Origin: Niebla homalea
Taxonomy: Eukaryota > Ascomycota > Lecanoromycetes > Lecanorales > Ramalinaceae
Assembly (NCBI GenBank): GCA_019925105.1
Contig: JAHGAU010000001.1
Span: forward strand, 2,728,001 to 2,792,000
DNA length: 64,000 bases
Direction of reading: 5' to 3'
The notes under the pieces were generated by a model. The model did not search any database and had not been told where the DNA came from. It was given only the letters and a program-made list of their open reading frames with translations. Of the stretch, positions 44,001 to 56,784 are shown piece after piece; position 1 is the first letter of the stretch, and each line of letters opens with the position of its first letter. The translations under genes were made by a program, and so were the position numbers.

Positions 44001-47000
44001 ATGGAGCGAAGTGCGCGACCAGAGCGCGTCGACATCCCTCTTCCATCGCCGCAGTTCGTGAGGACCCTCAGCAGAGCCAGCGATCGTGAACGCACACCCT
44101 CAATATCTGGCAACTCCCTTATAGCCCCACCTCAGATCTCACCTGACCCTGCCTACATTGCTCTGTCCGCTGCTGTCCATGTCATCAACAGTGAGCTTGT
44201 CAATCGGGGCATGCTGGGCGGCGAAGATGCAGAGGCAGGCGACGCTGCTGCTGCTGTCTCGGCATCAGCATTGACCTTGATCAACTCTTTCCTCGACCAG
44301 CTACTGTACAGCTTCCTCTCCAACTCCCGCTCCACCTCCATTCTCGCCCTCAGACCTGCAATATCCGAAGTCCTGAAGCCACGGCTTGCAAAAGAGGCCA
44401 TCGACGGCGCTGATGAGGAGCTCCAGGGATACATGGCTGGAGGCGACGATGAAGAGTTGTTGGACTTTCACAATGGTCAAGAGCTACAGGCTGGTAGCAA
44501 CCTGTTCCAAACCTTTAGAAGAACGCGACTAAGGTGCATGGTGTACACTCGACTCGGTGATATGGAGGAAGAAGATGAAGAGACATACCTTGAAGGCGCA
44601 ACTCCCCAAGAGGATGGACGCCGCTTATCCAGGGACTTGGGTACTGTGTCACCTGCTGCGGCCATCTTCCTCACCTCAATCATTGAATTCATTGGAGAGC
44701 AAGCGTTGATGGTAGCGGGTGAAAATGCCTTCAACCGGACAGCGTCAAAGAAGAAGGGACTGGAGCTGGAGAGTCTGCTTGTGGATGATCGTGACGTGGA
44801 GAAGATTGCGCTCAATCGAATCCTGGGCAGGCTGTGGAGATCCTGGAGGAGAAAGGGGCGGGTAACCAGCATGGTCAGTCCTCTGTCAGCCTCGTATGAT
44901 CAGGGCAATAGAAAGACCCAGAGCGCGAGAGCTAGCAGAGCTCCTAGCATTAGTGAGCAAGAAGGAGGGCCAGGCTATTTCGATGAAGACGCTCAGCAAC
45001 ATAGCTCTGTTGCTGGTGTGCTGCAGAAAAGCATGAAGCCTAGGTCCAAGGTGCCTCCCAGAGTAGAGCATTTGCCGGCGGAGCCCGATTTCGGCAGTGA
45101 TGAAGAGACTTCGAAAGGGAGCAACGCTGAAGGGAGCAAAGCTGAAGGGGGCCGTCCGCGCAGCATGATCGAATTCGCGAAGCTCCCAAATGACAATCTT
45201 GAGACGTCCACTGAGGGTGATGATGAGGAGGAGGAAATGGTACAATCTTTCACCACCAACTTCCCGCCGCCCACAAAGCGCACACGTTCTTCGTCACTCC
45301 CAGCCATTAGGACGACCTCGTACTCTTCTCCTAACACGGAAGCATTCACTACGCCGACTGAGGGTCCTGATCCGCTCGCGAATGGTCCAAAGAATCGCAA
45401 CGAAGCTGAAAAGGAACTGCCACAACTCAAAGACGATACCCAAAAGGTTTCCGATCCGTCGAGTAAAAAAGGGGTGTCTACCATGTATGATGGCTTGCTC
45501 AATCGAGAGTCGAAGCCCATCCCCGGCGATCCGAATCTTTCAAGCCGGGCAGTCAGCACATCTGAGGATTCTGAACGGCAAGGAGGCCCCGATACTGACT
45601 TGACTCCTCAGGCCTTGAACTTCAAGCAAGACGAGTCTACAAAGGCAACAGATGGCTCTCTTTCTGAACGACGATCCCGTGTCAGCACAATGTCGAGCAA
45701 CTACAGCTTCCAAGTTGGACAACAGAGTCCCATGCCATCTTCAGAGGATCTCCCCCGACAAGGGTTGGAAGACGACAACAGTGATGTCTATCCCATCCGT
45801 GGCGCCTCCCTTGAACAGCCTCGGGTTGAGCCGCAGAATGTGGCCAAGCCCGCCGTGACGCAAGGAGACCGTGTGAAAGGCCGTGACGAAAGCGGTCACA
45901 ATCCAAAAAGAGATGTCTCAAAGTCCCACGAGGACAGTCCGCATGGTGCTGCCAGTTCCGATCCGAAAATAGCAAATAGTATCCCGGAGGATGATGAAGC
46001 GCCCACAGCATCAATCTCTAACAGGAACGACATCGCGCAGGCTGGAATCGCCTACTACGATGATCTGCCTCCTTCTGGCATTGTCCAGAATCAGTTCTCC
46101 GAAATGGAAGACGTTCGCCGACAGCCACTTCCCTCCAGCACAGGTACAGAGAGAGCTTCTGTCCAACGAGTTTCGCCTCCGACTTCGGCTCCACGGGATG
46201 CCTCTACGTATGCTGACCGACCATCAATAAGTGGCAATCTTGAAGGGCGTCCAATCACAGCTAATTCGGGTGCATCATCGACGAAAGCGAAAACCATGAT
46301 GAATAGAGAATCAAATGACCTGGGCAGGCAGGCTATCATTCGTAGCACTTCTTCTGAGGTCAATAGAGAATTGACCAATGCTTCAAGAGGGAGTGGAAGA
46401 TCAAGCGATAAGGAGCAGGATTTTGAAGAGTTGATGAGGAGTGACCAGACAATTCAATATACTCTCACGCCCCAGAACATGCGTGAGATTGAGGTAGGTG
46501 TCTAGCCTGTCCACTGCTCCATTGCTCCACTGCTCCTTCCTTTACTAATCTTGCCAAGAAACCTGATTCTCCTCGATGGGGCTCGAAGCAACCGCTCAGT
46601 GACACTGAGAGTCTAATCATTCCACGCAGTCCCGTCAGTCCCGTAACATCAGATCGCCCATCCTCAGACATGAAATCTCCAAAGGGGCACAATGGGTTGA
46701 GGGCCAATCCGACCCAAGGCACCAACGTAACCCCTGTGTCTCAGTCTCGCTCTTCACCCACATCCCCAAGAACGCCCACATCCATGACATCGCAACCCCA
46801 GCCATCTTCCAAATCCCCTGGATTGAAATCGAGAGGGATTTTACCTCGAGAAGCTACCTCTCCAAAGGAAAGTACCATGCAGGATTTTGCCGACTTCATT
46901 CGATCTACTGGACCGGACAGTGATCCAAGAACATTGGCCAAGTCCCCAACGGACGACGGACCTGCGGTGCATTCTCGTGTTGCCAGTATTTCGTCTCAAT

Positions 47001-48337
47001 CGGGCCCTAATAAACAAGGAGCCCGGAAAATCACCAAGCCTAGTCCTGGCGCTGTACCTAGAAAGAGCGGACCACCTCCTGCTACTGCGCCTGCACCTGC
47101 ACCTGCTAGGTCGGCGTCGAAGCTCAAAGCCCGCGACCCTATTGCACCCCCAACGAACGCGACTGCTGAATTGGCCGACTTCTTCCGCGAAGCTGAACCT
47201 CCTGGCGCACATATGAGCCCTCGGACCAACATTGCCTCTCAGCCAGACGGCAAACTGCGGGACGGGGTTGGCTCTGCAGCTTCGGTCACAAGTACACAAG
47301 AGAGCTTCCCTGCTTCAAAGATGACTCACTCTTCCGGCAATTCTCGAACAGCTTTGCTCGACAGTACGAATCGTGGACCTTCCAAGACAAATAGCTCGAG
47401 TAGTCGGAGCAACGACGTGCCAGGAGGAGGCCCCGTTCGCAAACAACGCAGAGTCAAAGATCCTTACGCGATCGACAGTGACGATGAGGATGATCCTTAC
47501 GCAAACCCAGTCGAGCCGGAGCGCGAAGAGGAGTCCCTCAGTGACTTTCTCAAGAACTACCCACCACCCGCGGGAACAAATGACCGCCCCCGCAATATCG
47601 TGTCAACATCCCCTCCAACCAACGCCACGGCCGATGGTAAGCAGGACAAGAGCCCAAGCATGCGCGAACGTCTCGCCCGTAACATTGCGGTCATCCCCGA
47701 ATCCCGGCCTTCACCACCCAAGAAGAACTCTTCCAAATCACCACCATCCTCGTCAACGAACGACAAGCGCCACCCACCAGCTCCCCAACGCAAATCTAAC
47801 AACACCACCATGAGCTCGTCACCCATCTCCCAACGAAGCCGCAACCAGCCTTCCCCGCCAAAACCCTCCACCACCACCACTGCCCCACAGCTGCCCCCCC
47901 TCAATTCCGTCACGGCCACAACCAACACCATCCACAACCCCCGTGCCACATCCCCCCACCTCACTCAAAATGGCTCCAAGATCGATACCCTTCGCCCGTC
48001 CCAACCCACCTACGCTAAACACATGGACCGCCCCTCCAACCCCAACAAGCCCAAATTTCAAGCCCGCGATGAAAGCGTCTTGGGTTTGGGGGCAGGGAAC
48101 AGCGGGATTGCTGACCTTGCGAATTTCTTGCGGGAGACGGAACCGCCTGCCCCCAGCGGGCCCGTGGGAGGAGGAGTCCCGCCCACCCATTTACACAGGG
48201 GGGGTGGGTTGCCGAATTATGGAAACCCGCCTGCCCGACACGGCCAGAATAATGGTGGTACTGGGTTGAAGGAGAAGGAGGAGGGAGGGTGGAGAGGCAT
48301 GTTTGGGCGGCGGAAGAAAAGTCTGGCGCATATGTGA
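44001..48337 (+). CDS. Large conserved ascomycete protein, disordered, unknown
   Basis: Two exons, 44001-46493 and 46559-48337, separated by a 65-nt GTAGGT..AAG intron with a TACTAAT branch site, encode 1,423 residues. Residues about 50-200 are the conserved part: AYIALSAAVHVINSELVNRG, ALTLINSFLDQLLYSFLSNS, SEVLKPRLAKEAIDGADEEL and RTRLRCMVYTRLGDMEEEDE, a helical segment with a histone-fold-like flavour. A second helical patch contains AAIFLTSIIEFIGEQALMVA. The rest is Ser/Pro/Gln-rich and predicted disordered. The second half carries four copies of a short motif (see findings). Homologs in filamentous ascomycetes are often labelled Flo11-like from Ser/Thr richness alone, but no signal peptide, GPI site or flocculin domain is seen here. 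Function is unknown; the histone-fold idea is inference. Confidence 0.8.
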
Positions 48338-49248
48338 GACGGACACGGTATGGCCGTGGATACAGGAGATTATGGTCTGGCCCACATGATTTGATTTCAT
48401 TTGTCCGTGGGGGTTTCCGAAAGGAGGAGCTAAGGGGGTTTGGTCTAAGGGGGTTTGGTCGATGCAAGGGGAGAGTAGCAAGCGATGGGTTGAAGAGGAA
48501 ATGATGTCTTTACGAGTGATGTTGCCGCATCTTTGCTTTTAATTCCCCCCCTTTTTCTTGTTCACTTCGGTAAATGGAATGGATACATGTTGGCGAGGGT
48601 GAAATGGCGACAGCGAAGGCCATTCATTTGTAATCTATAAAACTTTGATGAAGAGAAGCGGGAAGCCTTTCATCATGATATGCTTCCGGGATATTCCTGC
48701 TTCGTTCATGCCTCCTCCTCTTGCGCTTTATGTTCTCCGCGTATGTTGCTCAACGCCCCCTGCATAGCTAAGCACGACCGTTGATCACATGCGACTACTC
48801 AGATCACCCATACTCACTGCGCTGTGGTGTCGAGCATGGACCCCGGGGGACAAGGTTGGGGGGGTAATCAAATTCAACATTCGATTGCTTCAGCTATTGC
48901 TATTGTTTGGGGGGGGGGGTAATCACTACGCAGGAAATTTCATATAACAACAACACTCCTAGCCACACGCACGTACGCACGCGCGCATATAGAACCCCTG
49001 TTACGCAACGCTCTCGCTTGACAATGCCAGCAAAACTCCGTCCACGGTTCTCGAGAGAATCCCCCGTCCTGTCCGAGCTAGGTAGGTATGTAAATAAGCA
49101 ACCAGTCAAGCAACTCCTCTTCATGATGCGTTCCCATGTCATTAGTAATTCCTTCTCCACACCGTTGTTCCACACACCCCCCCTTCAAATTCAACTCAGT
49201 TCAATCCTGGGTCGTGGCGAGATTCCTTCGGTGGACCTAGTTGGTTGG
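48338..49248. other. Convergent intergenic region
   Basis: Space between two genes that converge. Contains an 11-base G run at 48909-48919 and a short alternating (ACGC/ACGT) patch near 48965-48985. No gene is seen. Confidence 0.5.
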
Positions 49249-52200
49249 TCAATACCGTCCGTGCGGCCCATATCCACCTTGTGACCCCACATACTGCGAG
49301 TAATTAAACTGGTGGCCCTGCTGGTAGGCTTGCACGGCAGCCGGGAGAGGTGGTGGTCCAGGCGGTAAAGGAGGGGGGTATCCGTAATGTGTATTTGACG
49401 TGACGCTGTATGAAGCCTGCTGAGGAGGTGGGCAATCGTATGTGGCCGGATAGGCGTTGATGACCCCCCATTGTCCCATTTGGGGGGGAGCACCCAGGGT
49501 TTGAGGGATGTCTTCCCAGCGGATAGGGGGTTTCGTGGGTAGTTGTTCGATGGCTTGGTCAGACGGTTTCTTGGTTTGGTTAAGGCGTTTGCTATATTTC
49601 TCGTTGATGAGGGTTTCCAGCGCGGCAGCGTTTGTGGCGCTGGGTTTTGGGTCATTGGCGATGTTGATGCGGATTTTGCTTGCGGCAGGGGTTTGCGATC
49701 TGGAATCCCGGGGGGCATGGGTGATCAAATGATGATCTTCGTCGTCCCGGTTGCTTTTGCTGAGATCAAGGATCATGGGTTTCTTTATGGCACGCTCGGG
49801 GGGCTTGAGTTCAGCACTCCCAAATGACGTCGGTGTTGGCCCATTCTGATGTCTGGACCAGCTACTGGTGCCCATTGACTTGCGAGGTTGACGTGTAGGA
49901 CACTCGTTCCCAAGGTGACCGTTCAAACCGCATTCGTAGCAGGAGAGATGAATCTGACCAAGTGGGAGCTTGGACTTCCAAGGTGCACCAGAGGTCCGCC
50001 AGAACAGCTCACAGTCCTCCTCTACGTGGCCACGACAGTTGCAGAGGTCGCAGATGATGTCGTCACGTGGCATCTGGAGCTTTGAAGAGCACCTTGCGTC
50101 GGTGTGACCCGACGCTCGGCACCTGGAGCATTTGGTATTCAAAGGACAGTCGGTGGTAATGTGATCATTGAAAGCACCACAGGCTGTGCAATCTAGCATC
50201 TCACAGTCAGGCGCCATATGACCCTTTGCTCCACACGTCAAGCATCGGACAAGAGTGAAGCGAGAGACGTCATTAACTTCCTTTGGAATGTGGAAGTACC
50301 GTATTTGCGCATTAAGATCTTCAGGTGAGAGTTCGGCAAGTGTACGGGCTTCTGCCTTTGTCACTGTAACCAGATCACGCCCTACACACTGGGCAGAGTG
50401 TGGATAAGTATCCATCGTTTCCACGTCGGTGTCTGACTCGTCTCGAGTATTCCACCCCTCCCCAAGTGCCTGCACCGAGTCGGATTGTGAGCACGCTTCG
50501 TCTTCATCGCCTATGTTCGTCACAACCCGATCGCTGTCCTCGGAGATACTCATTCGGGTATCATCACTGTATGTATCGTCTCGATTATTCTCCCCTTCTA
50601 GCACTGCCGCAGTCGAGTCGGACTGTGAATGCTCTTCGTCTTCTTCGCGGGTTTCTGTTCCATCCAACTTGATTTGCTGAGGGATACTCGTTCGAGTGTC
50701 ATCACCGCCCAACTTGTACACTTCTGCATCGCGCCTGTCGCACACTAGGGAATTAATGGAGCTAACAGCACCATCGTCTGCAGGATGGTTACAATCTTCA
50801 TCGTCGCGGGTCTCAGCATTCACTGGACTCGTTGACCTCCTTCTCCCCTGGATCTCCTCAGGATCCTCCTGTTGTACACGCTGTCCACGCTCCAACGTAG
50901 TCAATGGAATGTCTCCATCCTCATCAAATCCGCAGAGGCGTCCATCTTCAAGCTCCGGTAGCTGTTTAGTGCTCATACAAAGCCGTACTAAAGACCACAG
51001 CTGCGGTGCTGAGCCGTGTAGGCATGGCTTGGTGTTGGTCACGTCAGAACCGAAATGCCGCCATGTTTCAAGAGGCTCATAGGTTCGAGACGATGGAAAG
51101 TATATGCAATACATCATATCGATCTCCGCTAATGCAAGCTCTTTGTGTAAAGACTCTGTCGAGCTTGTAGAATCTGCATGTTTGAGGCCTTTGGCGCACA
51201 AGTCATAACGCTCACTTGCTGACTGTAGATCTAGGTCCTAAGTCAGATGGACGTGGTGGCAGATTGGCAACCCATGCTAACCTTGCCGATTGGCTATTGC
51301 TTGCGGATGGGAAGCGCGCGGACCATTTGCAAAGTTGGACACATTTGTAAAGCCTCCGAAGTCTCCAGCTCGGAGGTCTGGCAGCGTGCCCTTGGCGAAA
51401 CACATTTCAACAACCAGCCAGTATTTTTGGGACTGAGTAAGCGACTTGTGGGGCGCAGAGCTTGGGTGTGGAGGCACCTTTGGAGCTGTCCAGTTGTAGT
51501 TCACCGGATAATATTGGCACCATGCGAGGTTGACTTCTGCTCGATGAAGATCTCGTTCAGATTGAAGTATGGATCTTTCCCTACCCTTTGCTCTTGCTTT
51601 GGTTGCAGCGATTTGTAAGTTCTGCCACGTGGTGAAAGCTTTCTCGAATGCTAGGTTTTGGGCAAAATTAGTGAGCAGTATCTTGTCACAAATGATAGAT
51701 CCTGGTTCCCTACCCTTTACGTAAGCGCTGTTTTCTTTGACAGCCATGGAATCCATTCTGTGTATGAGTCCGGGAGCGATGACTCCAATGGAAGGAATCT
51801 GTTCGGGACACTGGGCCACAGGGACCTCGAGTCTTACATTTGCAGACGGCAGCTCTTGCAATTGAAACATCTCATTCTGTCCCTTGCCAAATGTTGCATT
51901 GCTCCTCTCCATTCTTTCCTCAGGAGATATGACAAGACGGCGAGGGTCCCCCCTGACTGACTTGGGAACGTCATCAAGGTTTTCGTGGCCAGCTTTGTGA
52001 TCCATGTCGGTGTCCAGCTTGCTTGTGCTGAAGTTTGCACCATTCGGCACAAAGTCGGCGATGTCCTGACGGCCGACGTTTCCTGAATTCTTCACTCTCT
52101 TCCGCGGTGTCGATTGCTTGGAGCTACCTCGACTGCTCCCTCTTTGCGATTCATCACCACGCTGTCTCTTGACCTTGACAGCAGCGGTGCGAGAATCTAC

Positions 52201-52467
52201 ATCATCCTTTATTGAACGGTCGACCAGTTCCATGATCTGCTGATAGGTTGGCGGAGGGAGCCCTGGGTCAAACCAAGGACTCCCGAGCAAGCTCATACCG
52301 AGCAAGACAGAAAAGTGGTGTGTGCGTCTTGTGTTGAATGACGCAGATTGTAGACTGAACGGATAAATGGTTTTACCGAACCCCGGCGGCAGCTTTGAGC
52401 CTCTTGGTCCAGCTTGCTCCACCTCCGCAAGATGTTGCAAAGTTGTCGCCTTGCAACGACAAACCAT
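49249..52467 (-). CDS. Air1/Air2-like five-zinc-knuckle protein
   Basis: Exons 52467-51282 and 51218-49249 across a 63-nt intron give 1,051 residues; the ATG at 52296 (994 residues, starting MSLLGSPWFDPG) is an equally good start. Five zinc knuckles are encoded between about 50250 and 49898: CLTCGAKGHMAPDC, CTACGAFNDHITTDC (with five rather than four residues before His), CSRCRASGHTDARC, CDLCNCRGHVEEDC and CYECGLNGHLGNEC. The CELFWRTSG link before the fifth knuckle resembles the IWR segment of yeast Air1/Air2, RNA-binding subunits of the TRAMP nuclear polyadenylation complex that feeds RNA to the exosome. The C-terminus is proline-rich (PPPLPPGPPPLP) and ends in Tyr/Gly. It is far larger than yeast Air2; the extra N-terminal 500 residues contain a duplicated domain. 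Orthology to Air1/2 is inferred from the knuckle layout. Confidence 0.7.
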
Positions 52468-52978
52468 TATGCGAGAAGAGTAGTAATCTTCCAATCAACT
52501 TGTCATCATTCTTTCACCAATATTGATCGAGGGACAGTTATCCATAGTCCTGCATCCAAGTCATTCATAGCCCTTGCTACCCATCAGCAGCTCCACGCGT
52601 ACAGGCCGCATCTTGGCATCTTAGCTGCAGGAAACCTTTTTAGTCTCTTCAGTGTGGTTGAGCACCGTTGTACCGTTGTACCATATAGGTCAGCATATCT
52701 CATCGTCTACATAACCCCTGAGATCGATCCTTATCCTACCCGTCGCTATACCCACCGTTCCTTGCATTTGCCTTATATCAAACGAAACCATACGAGCTTC
52801 CAACTAACGGCTAAATCCGTGCAGGCCATTCTACTATCTGCCCAGTAGTACTGATCGTTGCTACTGAGGGAACTATCTCAATACCGCCAAACTGTCTGGC
52901 CTAATCGTCCCCCGTACCCTGTCCTTCGCCGCCAACACAAATCCTGCGCCTTCCCTCAGGCCGAGCGGGGAAGCCAAC
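52468..52978. other. Divergent promoter region
   Basis: Roughly half a kilobase between the starts of the zinc-knuckle gene (-) and the ORM gene (+). No other gene is seen. The upstream part may include 5' untranslated sequence of either gene. Confidence 0.4.
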
Positions 52979-53689
52979 ATGAATGATGGGAAAAAGAGCC
53001 GGAGAAGGCGGTCCAGCAGTCTGCTGTATACTGAACCCATGGAGTCGATGGAGCATGTCAGCGATCAAGCCGTCTCGCCCAACTTGAATGCTGGATGGGT
53101 TAACGCAAAAGGTGGGTCAAGTAAGAGCATTCTTCAGAAGGAGCATTCGCAAAAGATCCCTCGGATATGCTTCAAGACGTAAGATCCAAGATCTATTGCT
53201 GATGCGCGATGAAATCAGGTGCCTGGACCATCCACATCGTCCTCATTGCGGCCCTCAAGATCCTCTTCGACATCATGCCGGGTGTATCCCAAGAAACCTC
53301 ATGGTTCCTCACCAACATCGGTTACGCCTTTGGGTCCTACCTGATGTTCCACTGGGTGCGCGGCGTGCCCTTCGATTTCAACGCAGGCGCCTACGACAAC
53401 CTCAACATGTGGGAGCAGATCGACAACGGCGATCAGTACACGCCCGCAAAGAAGTTCTTGCTGAGCGTGCCCATCGTGTTGTTCCTGCTCAGCACGCACT
53501 ACACGAATTATGACTTGACGTATTTTACCATCAACTTTTTTGTCGTGTTGGCCGTCGTGATACCCAAATTGCCTTTTGTGAGTTAACACCCCTTGCTCAA
53601 TGTGCTGCTCATGGGGAAGCATGACTGATGGAAGCGACCAGAGCCATCGAATGAGAGTGAGATTCTTCTCGGAGCAGCATGATGATTGA
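52979..53689 (+). CDS. ORM1: Orm family sphingolipid regulator
   Basis: Orm proteins are ER membrane proteins that bind and inhibit serine palmitoyltransferase, the first enzyme of sphingolipid synthesis. Exons 52979-53111, 53219-53577 and 53642-53689 (introns 107 and 64 nt) encode 179 residues. The N-terminus has SRRRRSSSLLYTE, an Arg/Ser cluster like the site phosphorylated in yeast Orm1/2 to release inhibition. The conserved core begins GWVNAKGAWTIHIVLIAALK and continues FDIMPGVSQETSWFLTNIGY, GVPFDFNAGAYDNLNMWEQI, PAKKFLLSVPIVLFLLSTHY and FFVVLAVVIPKLPF, about four membrane segments. The third exon (SHRMRVRF..) was found because the frame would otherwise end in the intron; it matches the usual PKLPxxHRxRI end of the family. 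Length and order are standard; intact. The symbol follows the yeast pair, which is a single gene in most filamentous fungi. Confidence 0.95.
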
Positions 53690-54189
53690 GCGGTGAAAAG
53701 GAAATGGGTATTAGAGCATGGTGTCAGGCGTTTCAAAAACCACCCCTATTGACATCCAAAATCTTCAACACGTCATCATCTTGTTCGCGGCTGCTTTCCA
53801 CCCAAGCTCGCTTGTCAACCAAATTGTCCTCACATCCCTAGGCTATGCCATCTTGTGGTCTTCATACCATCATCCACCAAGAGTACCCCCACACCCACGA
53901 AACGATCCACAAACACACAATTGGTAGAGCACATTGTCACAAGCCGGTGGAATTGCGAAACGTGCGACACTTGGTTTTGTCTCATCAATTTCATTCACTC
54001 TTTTGCGAGCGCCGAAATTGGCCAATAATATCCATTTCCACAATACATCATCATGCAATGCCGACATGTGGCGGCACCCTCAACGCTTAGCACCACTCAC
54101 AGGTCTTCCCCCAACTCTCCCCGCATATTACCCCACATCCCACGTGTTCGATACGGAAGCCACGGTAACTCTTTGAAATTCAAGATGCC
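53690..54189. other. Convergent intergenic region
   Basis: Half a kilobase between the 3' ends of ORM and the MFS transporter. No gene seen. Confidence 0.5.
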
Positions 54190-56044
54190 TTACCTCCTCC
54201 TGTTGAACCACATCCTTCCAAACCCCCGCTGCTGCAGCTCCCTCCTCGCAGCCCCGTCGACAAACCGATCTTCCCGGCCTTCTCCACTCATGGAGCTCCC
54301 GCTACTTAACCCCTTCCCCTTCAATCCACCCGTCATCCTCAACAAGACCGTGTTGACGACACTACTCAAGATACTCAAACACAAGATCCCCACCATTACC
54401 AGCGTACTATTCCGATACTGCTTCGGCCCTCGGTGGCTATCCGCCGGCCACCCGGTAAACAGCGCATAGGTCGTCAAGATACTGCCGCAATTACCCCAAC
54501 CTGACACAATCGCTGCAGCGGCGGCGACGCCGACTTCGCCGTGGCGCGGTTGGAAGATCTCGTTGGTCCAGGTCATGGTGATGGGCACGGTGGGGCCGAG
54601 GCCGAAGCCGATGAGGAGGAGACCGGCGTAGCGGGGCCAGGGGTGGGTGATCAGGGTGGTCATGAGGAGGCCGGTGATTTGGATGCAGACGGGGATGGAG
54701 AAGAAGAGGGCGCGGTGGTGGTGGAAGCGGTCGGAGATGGGGGTGACGAGGAGGATGGCGATGAGATCGCACTGAATTCAATCCATCTGGGTTAGCTATT
54801 TGGTGCCGGAAGGGGCAGGAGGTAATGTATGCTATAAGAGATTCGGTGCTATAAGAGATTCGGCCTGACTCACGATCCAGATCGGCGCAGTCAGGAGAGA
54901 AAGATCGATACTACTCAAGTTCTTGTTGATCCCTTGAATGATGACTGAGGCGTAATTTTGCACGCCAATGCCCACGCCGACGACGCCAAAGTACATGAGG
55001 ATAAGAGGGTAGAGGCGCCAGTCGATGAAGACTTTGCCCAGATCTTTGAACGTCCACTTTGGTGCATGATACACACGGGTCAAATCTTCATAGTGGACTC
55101 GAGCGTCTTCACCTGTCAGCACGGGTGGGGTTTCAGGTAGGTACTTCATCAGTCCTTTCCGTTCGCGGACTTGACCAGGAGGAAGTGGCCGGTCTGGTAG
55201 CCACCAGAGGAGAGAGACACCCACACTGATACCGACAAGGCCGTAGAGCAGAAACATCCATTGGAAGCCGACTAGACCTTGGAGGCCATCCATCTTCTGA
55301 AATCCAGCGGAGACGAGACCAACGACAGAGGCCGATATTTGAGAGGCAGTGAAGTACATGCCAATACGCTTGCCTGTCCGAGAGGGTGGGTAGAACAGCG
55401 TCAGGTAGTAGGCCATGCCGGGCCACATTCCAGCAATGACAATCCCTAGGAGCAAGCGCAAAAAGCTGTATGACAGTGAAAAGGTAAGAACTTTTACCAT
55501 TCTGGGGTTGGAAGATTTCAGGCGGAGCACGTTAACCTACTAGAAGCTCCATGCAGCTTTCATGGCAGCCATACAAGCGCCCAAGAGTCCAACGCCAATG
55601 ACGATTCTGCTCATCCATACTCGTGGGCTGAGTCTTGTCATTATGAGGTTGGAGGGCAAGTCAAAAATTACGTAGCAGACGTAGAAAAGCGAGAGACCAG
55701 TTGATACTTGGTGTGGTTTCAAATTGAGCTCATCGGCGAGCGTATGATGTTGCTTCTCGTTCATTGTTTGGGCAAGACCGACATTGGAGCGGATGGCAGA
55801 GCAGAGAAAGTAAAGAATCCAGAATGCTGCGAGAGAGGAGGTCGTTTGAGTATTTGAGACTGTTGCCACAGGAAAGGGTAATAGACTGATGAGTCTTACC
55901 AGGGATGATGCGCAGGTCAATCTTGCGGTATACCCTTTCAACCTTCTCAACCTCTTCAAATACATCTTGCTGAGACTCAGGATCCACATTGAGCTTGACA
56001 GGTGGCCCTTGTGAGCGCTCCCCCACAGTGGGCTCTTTCTCCAT
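54190..56044 (-). CDS. MFS transporter, Dal5/anion-cation symporter family
   Basis: Exons 56044-55900, 55826-55541, 55465-54874 and 54771-54190 (introns 73, 75 and 102 nt) encode 534 residues. The N-terminal 48 residues are cytosolic and acidic (DVFEEVEKVERVYRKIDLRI), a hallmark of this family, followed by AFWILYFLCSAIRSNVGLAQ as membrane segment 1, then SLFYVCYVIFDLPSNLIMTR, MSRIVIGVGLLGACMAA, FLRLLLGIVIAGMWPGMAYY and FQWMFLLYGLVGISVGVSLL. The second half has WRLYPLILMYFGVVGVGIGV, a segment with CDLIAILLVTPISDR and GLGPTVPITMTWTNEI, and an unusual Gly/Ser/Arg-rich tail of about 40 residues. This fits twelve segments and the allantoate permease group (Dal5, Tna1, Liz1), which carries organic anions such as ureidosuccinate, nicotinate or pantothenate. 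The substrate cannot be read from sequence. All exon joins keep frame; intact. Confidence 0.88.
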
Positions 56045-56784
56045 CTGGGTGGAAAACAGATATTCTTCAACAGACAGGAATGAAATTATCAAAGCGTGCA
56101 ATTGTTTTTTTCCCGCAGAGAGCCAGAGTCGTCTTCTCCCTACAGGTCTGCAGAAGAGGCCTAAGAGCAGCACACAAATGGAAAGCAGGATGAACCAAAA
56201 TACCAACCCAGAGTCATATATATCTATCATCGAGCTTTTCACCGGCGTTACTTTAGAATGTCCCACCCCCCTAGATCTGAACTCTTTTATTTGGTCACCC
56301 GCACGCAATTGTACAGACCCCGATTCCGGAAGGAAAAAGCAAAGAAAGCTTCACATGAAACCCCACAATAGTGGGGAAGCTATTGGTGGGGGGCAGCTGA
56401 CGGGGCAAATCACGACATACTGATACCACGAGCGATGGAAGATGTGCATGCTTAGGTGCATTTCCATTACATCTGGAAGCGTCCATGACCCTGGTCTTGC
56501 ATGATCGACTATGTAGTACAGTGATATTCATGAGATGCCAAGCTCCCCACCAGCAGGAAGACTGGCGGGGGACGATGCTGCCCGCGGAGCCTGGAGCTTC
56601 AGGTAGTCCGCCGCGCCAAGCCGCCAGCCAGGTGGCCGGTGCAGGGGGCCAAATGAGGAAAGTGCTAGCGGCAAGGTTTCTGGTTGGGGTTTGGACGTCA
56701 TCGTCTGTCTCAGTGAGCATGATGTTTGACATGCAGTTGTCAAGTATCTTATGTTCAACTGGTCAATCATCGAGACTGCGCCTA
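56045..56784. other. Divergent promoter region
   Basis: Between the MFS transporter (-) and the 56,785 gene (+). Overlapping frames on both strands show no domain. Presumably holds both promoters. Confidence 0.4.

Noticed and set aside
45190..45603. Alternative-frame ORFs inside the 44001-48337 gene on both strands
   Set aside because: They overlap a 1,423-codon two-exon gene with a consistent splice and branch site; basic low-complexity translations are out-of-frame shadows.
54053..54469. Plus-strand open frame opposite the MFS transporter C-terminal exon
   Set aside because: Antisense shadow of a four-exon gene whose splice phases all agree.
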